From: Vitellaria paradoxa
Lineage: Eukaryota > Streptophyta > Magnoliopsida > Ericales > Sapotaceae
DNA: 64,000 nt
NCBI GenBank assembly: GCA_019916065.1
Contig: CM034236.1
Span: 49,318,690 to 49,382,689 of the forward strand
Reading direction: 5' to 3'
This document shows positions 13,930-25,512 of the stretch, one piece after another. Under the pieces are notes generated by a model, which was not told the origin of the DNA, ran no database searches, and was given only the letters and a program-made list of their open reading frames with translations. Both the position numbers and the translations under genes were made by a program. Every line of letters starts with the position of its first letter. The stretch's first letter is position 1.

Positions 13930-14255
13930 GGGGGCGTCGACAACATAATTTTTAACAAAAAATACCAACTTTTGATTTTTTAGCGTTTGGTAAATTATCA
14001 ATTTTTGTCACTTTTTTACTTTGTTACAATAATTTCTCAATTCAAAAGTTATTTAAAGTTACTAGAAGTTGTCAAAAGTTGTTAAAAATTGATAAAAGTT
14101 ACCAACAATTGACCAAACATCTAAAAGTTACAAAAAGTTGTTAAAATTTATTAAAAATTGTTTCTTATTTCATCAAACATATCAAAAATTACAACTACTA
14201 ACTTTTAATAAAAAAATACTAAAAATTATTAATAATTTTATCTCTAAACGATCCC
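13930..14255. mobile_element. MITE, PIF/Harbinger-like, family with repeated 'aaaagttac' phrases
   Basis: TTA lies on both sides (13927-13929 and 14256-14258). It starts GGGGGCGTC and ends CTAAACGATCCC. The interior repeats AAAGTTAC and AAAAGTTG with small shifts. Related copies lie near 53960-54286 and, reversed and more decayed, near 18885-19250. Confidence 0.55.
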
Positions 14256-14458
14256 TTAGTAATTCATATCCAGGGACCAGGGCTCTCCCCAAAATTAAAA
14301 AAAAAGGAAAAAACCTCAAGGTTAGAGAGTTTGTAAGGGATAAGACTATCCAACTAAAATGAAACACACAAAACTTTAATCAATGCTCCCTGAGTATTAA
14401 ACAAGCAAGGATAAAAAAGCATAAAAATAGTCGGTGAAAGTTTTTGCTGATTGTTTCA

Positions 14459-14689
14459 TGTTGACATATATAAGATATAGAAATTTAGAAATTATAATTA
14501 GGAAATTATTTTCTTTTTCATTATAGGTTTTCTTATTGTTTCCTATTCCTATTCTAATTTAGTTTTCTATTTCTATTCTGATTCTACTTTGGCACCTCTA
14601 TAAATAGGGTTGCTATTCTATTATATTCAAAATACATATTAATACAATTTTTTTCTTTTCAATATTTTATTTCTTCTTTTATTTCAACA
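14459..14689 (+). repeat. 5' LTR of the small copia-type element
   Basis: 231 bases, TGTTGACATA to TTTCAACA. It contains TATAAATAGGG, a good TATA box for transcript start. Confidence 0.88.
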
Positions 14690-14701
14690 TGGTATCAGAG
14701 C
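14690..14701 (+). promoter_or_regulatory. primer-binding site, initiator tRNA-Met
   Basis: TGGTATCAGAGC directly abuts the 5' LTR. This is the usual plant copia primer site complementary to the 3' end of initiator tRNA-Met. Confidence 0.92.
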
Positions 14702-14959
14702 TCATGGTTTTTGATCCTGGGTATCTTAGGCACCCAACGATCTCATCTTTGGCTGTCGGTGCTGCCCTTCCTGCCATCACAGTCGCCTCCGTTGTTGCTT
14801 TACCCAATTACAAATTACTTCAATGTCTAGTTGTTGCTTCAGTTTTGCTATTGAAGATCTCGATCACTCTATTGGAGACATGCACATGTTATATTGCGCT
14901 TTTGGCTTTACGTACTTTAGCCATTCAACACGTTTTTCCCTGTAAGCTCGGTTTGTGTT

Positions 14960-15375
14960 GATCTACATTTTTTCGACCTCAAGGCGCATTAGTAGATTTT
15001 GGTTCGCGATCTACGTTTTTGTGACTTCGAGACCTGTTAGTAAATTTTGGCTCGTAATCTACGTTTTTGTGATCTCGAGGCGCGTTAGTAGATTTGGGCT
15101 TGTGATCTATGTTTTTACGATCTCAATGAGTGTTAGTAGATTTTGGTTCGTGATCTACATTTTTGTGTTCTCGAGGCACGTTAGTAGATTTTGATCTACA
15201 TTTTTGTGTTTTTGAGGTGCGTTAGTAGTTTTGGATCTATGTTTTTTTGTGTCCTCAAGGCACGTTAGTAGATTTGAATCTATGTTTTTATGACCTCGAT
15301 GTGCATTAGTAGATTTGAATCTACGTTTTTTTGTAACCTCGAGGCGCATTAATAGATTTTGGCTCGTGATCTTAC
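14960..15375 (+). repeat. minisatellite of about 48-base units inside the LTR element
   Basis: About eight to nine diverged units of the form GATCTACGTTTTTGTGACCT + CGAGGCGCGTTAGTAGATTT + a short tail. The first five units are 48 bases (16 codons), so one frame repeats a pattern like IYVFV.SRRVSRFWLV. Later units are shorter. The frame is a by-product of unit length, not a recognisable protein. Confidence 0.8.
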
Positions 15376-15516
15376 GGCATCTAACCAAAGATATGTTTGT
15401 GACCTCTCACGACGTGTAACCTGCGCGAAGTGATAGAGATGTGTTGACTGCTTTCTAGTTCTTAGTCTCCAAACTCAAGTTGGTCTCTAATTTCTCATCT
15501 TGAGTTTGAGGGAAGG

Positions 15517-15747
15517 TGTTGACATGTATAAGATATATAAATTTAGAAATTATAATTAGGAAATTATTTTCCTTTTCATTATGAGTTTTCTTATTATTTC
15601 CTATTCCTATTCTAATTTAGTTTCCTATTTCTATTCTGATTTTACTTTGACACCTCAATAAATAGGGTTACTATTCTATTATATTCAATACACATATTAA
15701 TACAATTCTTTTCTTTTTAATATTTTATTTCTTCTCTTATTTCAACC
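15517..15747 (+). repeat. 3' LTR of the small copia-type element
   Basis: 231 bases, preceded by the purine tract GAGGGAAGG (15508-15516). It ends CAACC where the 5' LTR ends CAACA, a point change at the last base. The target copy TTTCA follows. Confidence 0.87.
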
Positions 15748-15752
15748 TTTCA

Positions 15753-17319
15753 AATTAAAGGGGGTATCAACCATGATGATTGACGTCCCCTCCCAATCAG
15801 AGATGGATAGCGAAAACGAAAGTAAGATTCCTCTCTGATGTATGATTTGATAATTAATAAAAGCGCCATGCATGGACAAGGGCACATGGACTTTGTGGAG
15901 GGGTGGGCACGGAAAACTAGACTCGTTTTTCCTTCTTAATTTCACACACACACACACGTATATATTAAAAAATTGATGTAGCTAGAAATCTCCCGCCCTA
16001 CTCTAATTAGATTCAAATTCGATACGAAAGCACATTTCCCCTAAATTTAATTATAAAAGGTGGATGGATTATTTGGGTGTAACTTGATATACTACGGGTA
16101 TGTTTGGAGTAAGAAAAAATGAGATAAATTATGGTTTGGGGGAGTTCGTAATGTGTGCAGTGAGAGAAAAAAATTGATGTAATATAAAGTTAATAGAGAT
16201 TTATAAAAATTTTTAGAGATTTTTAGCAAATTTTGCCAAACCAAACGAGCCCTACTTTAGGAGTGTTTGAAAAAAAAAATTATAATTTGAGTAATTTTTT
16301 AACGTTTGAAACTCAATTTCTAAATTACGTTTTTTAGAGATAAATAACTTTGTTAAAACGAATTTTAATTTATTCGTTCGAATGGATTTTAGAAAAAAAA
16401 ATTTAACTTTTCTATCAAAATATTTTAAAAATTATAAAAATATTATTCAAATTTGTATAAACTTTATTGAGATTTTTAAATATTTGTTGATATTTGTAGA
16501 TAGATATAAATTTATAGAGATTTATATAAATTCATGCAACTTGAGATGAAAAAAAGTTGTTCTTTACTTAAGGATGAAATCACCACATTGTTCTTCTGAT
16601 AATTTTAAGGAGAGAGGTACAATGGCTTCAAAAAAAAATGGTATAATAGTCATTCAAAATGAAGCGTGTACCAAAAAAATTATTAAAAAAATTATTAAAT
16701 TTTTATCAAACGCTAAAAAGTTGTTAAAATATTTTTATTTATTTTACCAAATAAAAAAAGTTGCACTTTCAACTTCTTACCAAAAAAATTACAAAAGTTT
16801 CTAAAAATTTTACAACCAAACAAGTTTTATATAGTAAAAAGAAAAAAAAATACTAGAAATATTAGCTAAGATGATGTGAAAAGTAGTAAACTTATTCTTT
16901 TAAAACATTGAACTCATGGAGTTAAATTTTAATTACCTATTATTATTCCCAGATGATTCTAATTCGTTTTTTTTTTTTTAATTCCGATAAAGTATTATTT
17001 TTCTTTAAAGTTGATTAGTATTAAACGGCCTAATGATGATGGCAACTTGAATAATTGAATATTCCCGACAGCAGGCATCTCTTTAATCATCAATCTCAAT
17101 AGGGTTTTAAGGGCCTAATAATGTTATTACCATTTGTTTATTCACCTCCGTACCAAGTTTTCTTTAGCTTAGCACTACCTGTTTAATCATCTTAATTAAA
17201 AATTCTAATTAATTATTGTTAGTACAAAATAAATTGAGAATACGTAGCATTATTCTAAGTACGATGCAATTGTGCTCGGCGTTGGTTTGATGATTGGAGA
17301 GTAACCAGAGATTGGGCCC
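15753..17319. other. AT-rich intergenic DNA with one MITE
   Basis: Contains the MITE at 16096-16252 and, from about 16256 to 16830, more MITE-like AT-rich DNA ending 'caaccaaacaag'. No gene is supported; short frames in this stretch are low complexity. Confidence 0.45.
16096..16252 (-). mobile_element. Tourist-like MITE (family T), reversed copy
   Basis: 157 bases flanked by TAC (16093-16095 and 16253-16255). Starts GGGTATGTTTGGAGTAAG and ends CAAACGAGCCC. It is the reverse of the copies at 21938-22105 and 24860-25016; a GAGAGAAAAA phrase here matches TTTTTCTCTC there. Confidence 0.6.
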
Positions 17320-18775
17320 TACTACCAATGATAGGATTTTAACCATGAAATAAATGAATTAAATTTATTGCCCTCTAGTTACTTTATTTAATTTAATTAG
17401 TTTATTTTTTACAAGTGACAAATTGATGTGATGTTTCGATATTACTTTAGACGCACACTCTGCCCACGCACATTTAATGTCAAGTGAGAACTATTAAATA
17501 GGGAATGAAAAGCATTTAATGCAAAAGTAAAATGCAACATACATAAAGATATACACGAGATCTCCAATGATTACAGTTGAATTATTTTTACATTAATTTA
17601 TTCATACTACCTTACTATAAATATAACACTTAGGGGCCGATGGTGCTAAAATTTCAGAGGGATAAGTTTTAGAGGGGGTATAAGATAAGAAGGGATATTA
17701 TTTTTAGAGGGTTGGCCCACATTGATGTGATGTTTATGAAGGGGGATAACTTTTGACTTGGTTTGGATGTTTTATAAATAAGAAGAAGTGAATGATGATA
17801 AAAATAGTCAAATGACTCTTTTACCCTTGTCATGTCCCAAACTTGGTTACCCATTAAATTAAACTTGGTTATCCAAACTTAATTATATGTTTATGTTAAT
17901 TATATAATGTGAAAACTAATTAGTACAAATTAATTTTAGACAAATTAATTATAAATAAATTATGTTATTAATAAATTAAACTTTACAAAATATATAAATT
18001 AGTTTCATAGACAATAACATCTTAATTTATCCGAAACTTCCTTAGTCACTTTTTTTCTCCTTATTTAAAAAATATCAATATATGCGTAATTTTGTATAAA
18101 TTTGTTAAAAAATAATATTATTATATTTGCTAAAAAATAATATTATTATCTTAAAATCACATCACCTCCTATTTGGAAAAAATATATTTTTTTAATCATA
18201 CGACCCTCTATTTGGAAAAAAATTATATATTTTTATTTTTATTAATATAATTTTTTAATACATTTTTTCATTAGAAAAAAAAAGAATTTATTTCCAATAT
18301 AAAATACATTTTGTAGGTGAGAAGGGGGACGAGAAGGGACATAACGGTTCAATTTAGTCCATATAAGGGGGGATAATTTTTGGAGAGCTCAAACCCTCTC
18401 AAAAAATAATACATCTTCTTCCAAGATTAAGAAGGGAGGATAATTTTTAGAAGGGATAAATTTTACTTCCTAAATCAAGTAAAAAACATCACATCAACGC
18501 TTATAAGGGTGTATTATTTATGGATGCTATATTCCGTTGCATCCAATCAGGCCCTTACCTCTAAAATTTAAGTACGCTCGCTATTGTTAACCTAATATTT
18601 ATTCTTCACTTTACTATTTTCTCAAGCCTTTACTGATTTCATCATTGGAGAGTTTTCTGGTCGAGAACCCTCTCTCCGCCCATAACCTTTTTTTTCTCTT
18701 GTGCTCGGCAGGTTTACGCTCGAATTTCAAGTTAACATGGTAAGCAATTTCAGCAGTGAATTTTTATTACTAAAC
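17320..18775 (+). repeat. dispersed repeat, probable LTR fragment, split by a DNA element
   Basis: Two pieces, 17320-17632 and 18555-18775, line up with 43130-43930. Shared features in order are 'tgcccacgcacatttaatg', 'ataaatataacactta' (TATA-like), 'ctattgttaacctaat', 'ggagagttttctggtc' and 'gctcggcagg'. The TATA-like phrase followed by a GC-richer tail ending in GGCAGG is typical of Ty3/gypsy LTRs, but no coding part is left, so the class is inferred. Confidence 0.6.
17633..18554. mobile_element. non-autonomous PIF/Harbinger-like element inside the LTR-like repeat
   Basis: 922 bases flanked by TTA (17630-17632 and 18555-18557). Ends are GGGGCCGATGG and CCAATCAGGCCC. Subterminal blocks are also inverted: 'ATTGATGTGATGTTTA' near 17722 answers 'ACATCACATCAACG' near 18488. 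There is no transposase. The unoccupied relative at 43705-43707 shows the original site. Confidence 0.72.
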
Positions 18776-20254
18776 AATTACAATACTATTTTGGACCTTA
18801 GGAGGGTCTCTACAAAACTTGTTTTTAAGCAAGTCAAGTGCGCATATATGCATATAAATATATATAGGTTGGTTGGAAGTTAAGTTTTTAGTGATTTTTG
18901 ATAATTTTTGATAAAAGTTGGTTGATGATAATTGTTGTGTTTGATAAACAAATAAAAATTTCTAATAACTTTTGTCAACTTTTAAGTGATTGATAAAATA
19001 AATAAAAAATTTTAGTAATTTTTGACAATTTTTAGATATTTAATAAAAATTTTAATAATTTTTTAATTGAATTCAAGTAAGATAATTATTACACCCCAAC
19101 TAACTCAAAAAAATTGGTATTTTAATAATCTATCAACTCAACAAAATTGGCAAATACTTTTAATATTTCCTCAAACACCTAAAATACTAAAAACTAATAT
19201 TTTTAACTTTTTTTTTTTTTCTATAGCCTCCTCCAAACGAGGGCATAGAATAGACCACAAATTGCAGTGTTGTGATATGCAATGTTAATTTGAATTCTTA
19301 TATATATATATATATATATATGTATAACCCACTTTTCTCCGTGCCCCATGTTGAATGAGAAGAGTTATAGTAATAGCCCTCTTTTTCCAAGGCGAGGTCA
19401 ACACCATAAGGTGGCGGTGGATCCAAGAGAAACGAAAGAGATGATGTAAGACCACAAGATTGGACAGGCTCAAGATTTTCGGTGGGGTGCACGACACAAC
19501 CCTTTTTTTTAATTCGTCAGTCAATGATAATTTTTTTATGAAACTTCTTGTTGAGCTTTCGTCTAAATTTATTAAAAATGATTTGTCTACTTCACATTTT
19601 CTTTTATAATATCTTAATATAGCTTAGAAAAATTAAAAATTAAATTAAAAGTATTTTAAATAAGATTATAATTTAAAATATGACACAAATAATAAACACG
19701 AAGTCACAAACACAATAACGACAAGATGTTTGTTTATACAAAAATAAAATAAAAATCAAAACAATATTAAAATGATATTAATCAAAGTAGCTTCTAATTT
19801 TTATATATAAACAAATGAGATGTGAATATGAATTTAAAATTTATTCATTTATTAATTATTAATCATTAATTATTTCCTTAGATGCAATCAACTATTTAAT
19901 TTTTTATTGACAATTACATAAGTAAACATAATATTATTAAAAAAAAATAAATAACATGATTACAAAAATGAATAAATATACATAATGTGAATAGTTTATT
20001 AATAACAGAGGAATTAAGAATAGTGAAATTTCTAATAAGATTATAATAAAAAAAAAGAAATTTTAACAAAAAAACAAAGGGGGCACTTAACCCTCTTGCC
20101 CTAGCGTGGGTACGTCATTGACCACAAGTTCCATGCTTCAAGAGACCGTGATTACAAGCCAGAGGTCCGAATTACTTCAGGTTTTGTCATCTCTTTATGG
20201 AACTTTAACAATATATCAAACAGAGGTGAAAATTGTATCGCATTTGAAGTGAGT

Positions 20255-20480
20255 GGCGGATCCAAGACTTGAAATCCGATTGTGTTGAACAAGTGTTTAA
20301 AAATAAAATAGATTGAACTATAAAAAAAAAATTAGATTAAATAAAATGTTTATAGGCGAAATGGCCTGAATTATAAAATTTGGAGTGGACTAAATTAAAA
20401 AAATAATTTTTGAACTAATTTTTTTTTTAGATTAGGCTACCTAGGCCACAACTCGGGACAGCCTTTAATGTCAATCTGCC
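20255..20480 (+). repeat. dispersed repeat, inverted partner near 44470-44720
   Basis: Shares ordered phrases with the reverse complement of 44470-44720: 'ctgaattataaaatttggagtggactaaatta', then a T-run, then 'aggctacctaggccacaactcgggacag'. The class is unknown. Confidence 0.45.
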
Positions 20481-20678
20481 AGTGTTTGAATTCATAATTT
20501 GTATCATTTGCTGTCTATTCATATTTATACTTAAATATATTTAAATTTAATAAACATATTAAATGAAATTTTACTTAAAAATTATATTAAATTATTTCAA
20601 TTTTGAGTTAACGTATTCGAGTAGAACATGAGTTCTTTTTAATAAATTTATGTTCATATTAATAATATTCAAATTGAG

Positions 20679-20720
<42 letters not shown>
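20679..20720. repeat. TTA microsatellite
   Basis: Fourteen perfect TTA units. Confidence 0.95.
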
Positions 20721-21255
20721 GTATCGGTCTAATTAATATCAACAACTTAAATAGAAAGATGCAAATAAAAGAAAGAGAAAGGCTAAGATAGAGAAACGGC
20801 CGAGGGGGCGGGGGCGGGGGAAGTGCAAAAAAAGCAAGCAAATAAGGAATCCAAAGTAAGAAAAAGCAGTAGGGCAATAAAAGGGAAATCACACACACAC
20901 AGACGAAAAATGAGAAGCCCGTTAATTAATGAAGGATTGTCAAGAGAGAGGAGAGGAGAGGAGAGGGAGAGAGGGGAGGGGGATTCTTTTCATGTCCAAT
21001 ACATGTTTTCTTTGATAGTGCTCAAATGGTCCAAGCTTATTAGTACTCTCAAATTTCGAAAAAGCCTCTCCCTTTTTCTTTCCAAAGTCAGGCCTTTGGG
21101 GACAGTCACTTTTGGACCCTATCTTGTTTTTGAGAAAAAGCGAGTCTTTTGCCTCTTCTGCTTTTATTTTTCCTCCTCCTCCTCCTCTTCATCGTCAAAG
21201 CATGCCCAAAAATTAGACAAACGGACCCTTTTGTTTTGTTAGGCTAATACACTAT

Positions 21256-21423
21256 GGGTGTGTTTGAAGTTGTATAAAAATGTATAAAATAAAATAAAAT
21301 TGTAAAAGTAAATGTCTCGTAATTCGTGTAATGAGTGAAGAATTTAAATTTTATTGTCTCATAATTTATGTTTATAAAAATTTGTAAGATTTTATTTTAT
21401 TTTGTTTAGCTCCAAACGGAGCC
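21256..21423. mobile_element. Tourist-like MITE (related to family T)
   Basis: 168 bases flanked by TAT (21253-21255 and 21424-21426). Starts GGGTGTGTTTGAAG, ends CTCCAAACGGAGCC. Interior 'tctcgtaattcgtgtaatgag' resembles the copies at 46031 and near 54650. Confidence 0.55.
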
Positions 21424-21937
21424 TATATACTAACATTGCGCACGTAACAATTAATCATCTATCAATCTAGCCCAAAAAATTATTTGGTATCTTGGTTTGG
21501 AAAAGAAATTAAATATATGTAAATGTGCTCATTTGGCAATAAAAGGGAAAGGGGTAAATATTCAACCATCCGCATTATTATTTTGAATTTATTCTCTTGC
21601 CTAGCACAAAAGTCGCATTTGGTTAATCAAATCCTACCAAAAGTTAGAAAAAGTTACCAATTTTTTTTAATTTCTTCCGATTAAATTTCGTCATATGTTA
21701 TTTTTATATCAATTTTTTTCCCTCCGAACACCACCAGAGAGTGTAAAAAAGGGGCTTATATCAATATTTTTATGTATTTTTTTACTTACTTTGACTTTTT
21801 AAATATAAAGATGGAATCACTGTAAAATTCTCTATTACATAGATTAGAATATGTTTTTTAAATTGAATAGATAAAATTTTAAATATCACATTTTACTATA
21901 TTTTAAAGAATCTGTTAAGGGTAAGGGATGAAATTAA

Positions 21938-22105
21938 GGGTTCGTTTGGTGTGTAATAATTTGCTGAAAATTTTTGAAAATCTCTATAAATTTCTGTTAA
22001 CTTTATATCACATTAATTTTTTTCTCTCATTGCACGCATTACGAACTCTCCCCAAACTACAATTAATCTCAATTTATCTCATTTTTTCTTACTCCAAACA
22101 AACCC
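21938..22105 (+). mobile_element. Tourist-like MITE (family T)
   Basis: 168 bases flanked by TAA (21935-21937 and 22106-22108). Starts GGGTTCGTTTGGTGTG and ends TTACTCCAAACAAACCC. A close copy lies at 24860-25016. Confidence 0.7.
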
Positions 22106-22108
22106 TAA

Positions 22109-23168
22109 ATGAGGCAAAAGGCCAAAAATGTTAGTCATGATCAAACACAAAGGAAGTTGATGACAACATTGAAAGGTTTTTTCTTTTCTATTTTCTTTTT
22201 TCGGCCTTTGTGTAAAAATTATCCAACTAGTAATGGGTGATGGGCAGTGCTCAAGGGGGAAGAAAAATGCAATAGAGACCTCTCACCTTCCTTATCAGTC
22301 GGGGTCTCTATCATTTATCAAACCAAATTAAAGGAGAAGTAGGATTGCTACCATAAGCGTTAAGAAGGCACATGGCGCGGCCCATGAGGGTTCAATTTTG
22401 ATGAGGTGGTCCATATATGTATATATATATATATATATATGACCCAGAAGATACAAATACCTCTACGCTAGCTTGCTAACATGAAAATGAAAATTAGAAT
22501 AATGCGATACTATAAAAAAAAATGTCAATCAAATTATTAAAAATATACAAACTTTTATATATGGACTTGAAAAAACTTATTTAAGTACACTTTAATTTAA
22601 AAATATATATTTATAATGTTATTCTGATAACGTTTTTCGATAAATTAATTCGGGAAAGAAGCATTTTTTTTCCCCCAAAAATTTTAACGTGAAAACAGAC
22701 GAGACAAAAGATGGAACAGCAGAAGAGGTTATTGTGTGACCCTCGTTAGGTCCATGCATGTGATGTGCCCTTGTGCCGTAAGGCTTTATCACTCTATCGT
22801 TGGGTGTGCAAATTGAGGTGTGGTCCATCTCTCAGGACCGTGCGAGGTGGGGGGATATACCATTGTCCTTCGCCTAGCTTCCCATGCATTATATTTATAT
22901 TATCTATGTACATTGCCAGCTCTCACCTGGCTGCATTTTTGGCGGATAGCGGAGGGTTGACATCGGGTCCTTTGTGACGTCAAACCTCTCAGTCGTTGAA
23001 TTAAAATTTGATTGCTCTAACACATTCAAGTATTTTTAAATATTTTTTAATTAAAAAATATTTAAATAAATTCATACGGCTGAATCTCAAACACAAACAA
23101 TCCATACTCTTAATGTTAATGTTATGACAGAACACTTGCTTCAGCCTCTACTCTCATTTTTGGCATGC
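22109..23168. other. intergenic DNA, no gene recognised
   Basis: Contains a TA tract at about 22415-22441 and a GC-richer patch at 22740-22980 that may be gene- or repeat-derived but matches nothing I recognise. Frames on both strands there are short and overlap each other. Confidence 0.4.
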
Positions 23169-23171
23169 TTA

Positions 23172-24213
23172 GGTCCTGTTTAGCAACGTTTCTATTTTTT
23201 ATTTTTCTGTTTATATTTTTAAAATTTTGTAAATTCACAATAGAAACATATTTAATAAATCTATTTACGTTTTTTTTGTTTGCAAAAAAAAAATGAAAAC
23301 ATAAACAGAAAAACATAAACAAAAAAAAAGTATTTTCACTCTAGTTTCAATTTCTGTTACTAATATTTTGTTAATTTTAAAACTTTGTCTATTTTTGTTA
23401 TATTACATAAAAATAAATTATTTTATTCAAATATTTTATTAAAATAAGTTATTTTAATAAATAATATAATTAAATTAATTAAATAAAATTAATTATATAA
23501 ATTAATATAAATTATTTTTAATAAATAATAAAACTAAATTATTTAATTTAATTTAATAATTAATTACTGCTAAATTATTTGAAATAAATATCATAATTAA
23601 TTTATTTAATTTAATATTTAAATTAATTTATATAAAATAATTAATAATAAATAATTAAATTACATTAATTTTTAATTTAATTTAATTTAACAATTATTAC
23701 TAAATTATTTTAAATAAATATCATAATTAAATTAAATTATTTATGATTTAATTAATTTAATTTATATAAAATATATTTTATTAAATTATTTTAATAAATA
23801 ATTTAATTAATTTAAAAATAAATAATTTAATTTAATAATTAATCTAATTTAATTATTTATTTAATATGAAATATATTTTATTGAATTATTTTTAATAAAT
23901 AATATAATTTAATATAATTTATATTTATTGAATTAAATGATTTTAATAAATAATTTACTATATTGATTTAATTAATTATATTAATTTAATTAAATTAATA
24001 TAAAATATATTTTATTAAGTTTTATTAATTTTTTAAAACTAATAAAATTAAATATTTTCTAAAATAAAAAATTAATAATTATAAATAAACTTGTATTTTC
24101 AAGCGCAGTTTCAGTTTTCATTTCAGAAAGAATAAACAGCAACAGAGAAAACAAAAAATAGAAAACGGTAATTGAATAACAACAAAAAAATAACAGCGTT
24201 GTCAAACGAACCC
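23172..24213. mobile_element. non-autonomous PIF/Harbinger-like element, AT-rich interior
   Basis: 1042 bases flanked by TTA (23169-23171 and 24214-24216). Left end GGTCCTGTTTAGCAACG, right end CGTTGTCAAACGAACCC, about 17 bases imperfectly inverted. The interior is dense in AATTAATT phrases with no coding potential. Its right-hand phrase 'aataacagcgtt' also ends the arms of the foldback element at 39195-41058. Confidence 0.65.
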
Positions 24214-24216
24214 TTA

Positions 24217-24859
24217 GTGTTTTGTCCAAAATAGCAAACCTAGTTTGGCTTTGTAGGGGAGGCCAAGTTTGGTAACATGGGCTTTTTTTTTTTTTTTGGT
24301 GAATATGTCAGACTTAATTTTCAGTTATTTTTTTTATTTTATATGATTTTTTTGTTATTAAATTTTAATTTTATTTTTGCTTTCTATTTGTTTTATATGT
24401 AGGTGTTTTTTTTTTTAAACATCTTTATTATAATTTAAAAAATTAGATAATACATACCTTAACGATACCAAAATAAAAAAATGTAAGTAAAATTTTGATA
24501 AAAAAATCATATAAAACGAAAATATAATAAAAAATCGACTTGTAAACCAAAAAGAAAAAAGAAAGAAAAAAACTTTGTTACTAAGACGAATTTGAAACGG
24601 AGTTGAGGAGAGAGATTAGTTTATTAAGGTTTGTATGGCCATTTTTTAATTAAAATTTGATTTTTTTTATTTGCTAGTTTCAGGCATATTATTTATATTT
24701 ATAAAAAATATTAAAAATAGATTTCCAAATAAAAAAATCACACATGGGTAAAAAAGTTAATAAATTATTTTTTTATGAATATGAATAATATGTTTAAAAG
24801 TTATAAAATCAAAAATCAAAATTTAATAAAAAAAAGGGGTCAGATAAGACTGCTAATTT
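24217..24859. other. AT-rich intergenic DNA
   Basis: T- and A-rich, nothing recognised. Confidence 0.4.
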
Positions 24860-25016
24860 GGGCTCGTTTGGTGTGCAATAATTTGCTGAAAATCTCTAAA
24901 AATTTCTATGAATCTTTGTTAACTTTATATCACATCAACTTTTTTCTCTCATTGCACGTATTACGAACTCTCTCCAAACCACAATTTATCTCATTTTTTC
25001 TTACTCTAAACAACCC
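24860..25016 (+). mobile_element. Tourist-like MITE (family T), at the edge of the broken reading frame
   Basis: Starts GGGCTCGTTTGGTGTG and ends TTACTCTAAACAACCC. The flanks could be TTT on both sides if the end is taken one base further. Closely matches 21938-22105. Its right end cuts into the - strand reading frame described next. Confidence 0.6.
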
Positions 25017-25017
25017 C

Positions 25018-25189
25018 TTTGTTTGTTACCAAACCAACTAGCGAGTGAGTGCAATTTCCGACGAGTGGAACCGCGGGTGGCCGAATGTAAATTCGGACTG
25101 ACCGAAACTGTACCTTGTCCTTGATTGGCGAAAGCATTGGATTCCATTTCGTTTCCAATTGACTGTACCGAGTCTGCTGAAGCGCCCAA
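25018..25189 (-). pseudogene. downstream part of an unknown reading frame split by the Ty3 element
   Basis: An open - strand frame (GASADSVQSIGNEMESN..., ending near LHSLASWFGNK) runs from the retrotransposon edge to the family-T MITE. It has no signal peptide or domain I recognise and is rich in Ser, Asn and Gln. It continues in phase with 30475-30558 when the element and one CCCAA copy are ignored. I do not know the gene. Confidence 0.45.
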
Positions 25190-25499
25190 TGCTATGGAGA
25201 GTCCAGTAAAATGGTTTCAGAACAAAAACAATGCAATTGATTGAGTAAGAATTCGTTACAGAATGTGTGACTTTAGCTATATACTCGGGGAAGATGAACT
25301 CTCACCCTCAGATGGGATCCAAACCAAGGGTTCAGATCGAATCTGTTACAAGTAGTGTAACTAATTTATTACAATCAAAACGACGCCGTATTATTTATTG
25401 CCTCTAACCAATTACATCGTTTCACATAGTCCATCTTCCTCTTCGATCAGATTCCATTCCTCCAGCTTAACCTTTTTCCAGTTTCAACGATCTATAGCA
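25190..25499 (-). repeat. 3' LTR of the Ty3 element
   Basis: 310 bases; on the + strand it begins TGCTATGGAGAGTCC and ends GATCTATAGCA. It has four extra bases (ACTA) relative to the other LTR. Confidence 0.95.
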
Positions 25500-25512
25500 A
25501 TACCTCCCCCTT
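25500..25512 (-). other. polypurine tract of the Ty3 element
   Basis: On the - strand it reads AAGGGGGAGGTAT, directly before the 3' LTR; it primes plus-strand DNA synthesis. Confidence 0.8.

Larger units (their letters stand above)
14459..15747 (+). mobile_element. small non-autonomous copia-type LTR element (TRIM-like) with an internal minisatellite
   Basis: It is 1289 bases, flanked by TTTCA on both sides (14454-14458 and 15748-15752). Two 231-base LTRs start TGTTGA and end TCAAC(A/C). The first is followed directly by a primer-binding site for initiator tRNA-Met, and the second is preceded by a purine tract. The interior has no gag, integrase or reverse transcriptase; about half of it is a tandem array. 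The LTRs differ at about 17 of 231 positions by hand count, so this is not a recent insertion. With no enzymes of its own it would have depended on an autonomous copia relative. The interior shares several phrases with the element at 37207-38206, although the LTRs are unrelated. Confidence 0.88.
18776..21255. other. AT-rich intergenic DNA with a decayed MITE and microsatellites
   Basis: A reversed, decayed relative of the 13930 MITE lies at about 18885-19250. A TA tract is at about 19299-19321 and a TTA tract at 20679-20720. A repeat also found near 44470-44720 lies at about 20255-20480. A purine-rich stretch at 20750-20980 gives a spurious open frame. Confidence 0.45.

Noticed and set aside
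14690..14701. TGGTATCAGAGC as part of a tRNA gene
   Set aside because: It is the complement of a tRNA end serving as primer site; there is no tRNA body around it. No tRNA gene was found in the window.
14960..15375. CRISPR-like array of repeats
   Set aside because: Units are contiguous without unique spacers, in a plant LTR element.
20750..21242. 139-codon + strand frame rich in Lys, Arg and Ser
   Set aside because: It lies in purine-rich low-complexity DNA ending in a CTC run, with no conserved block.
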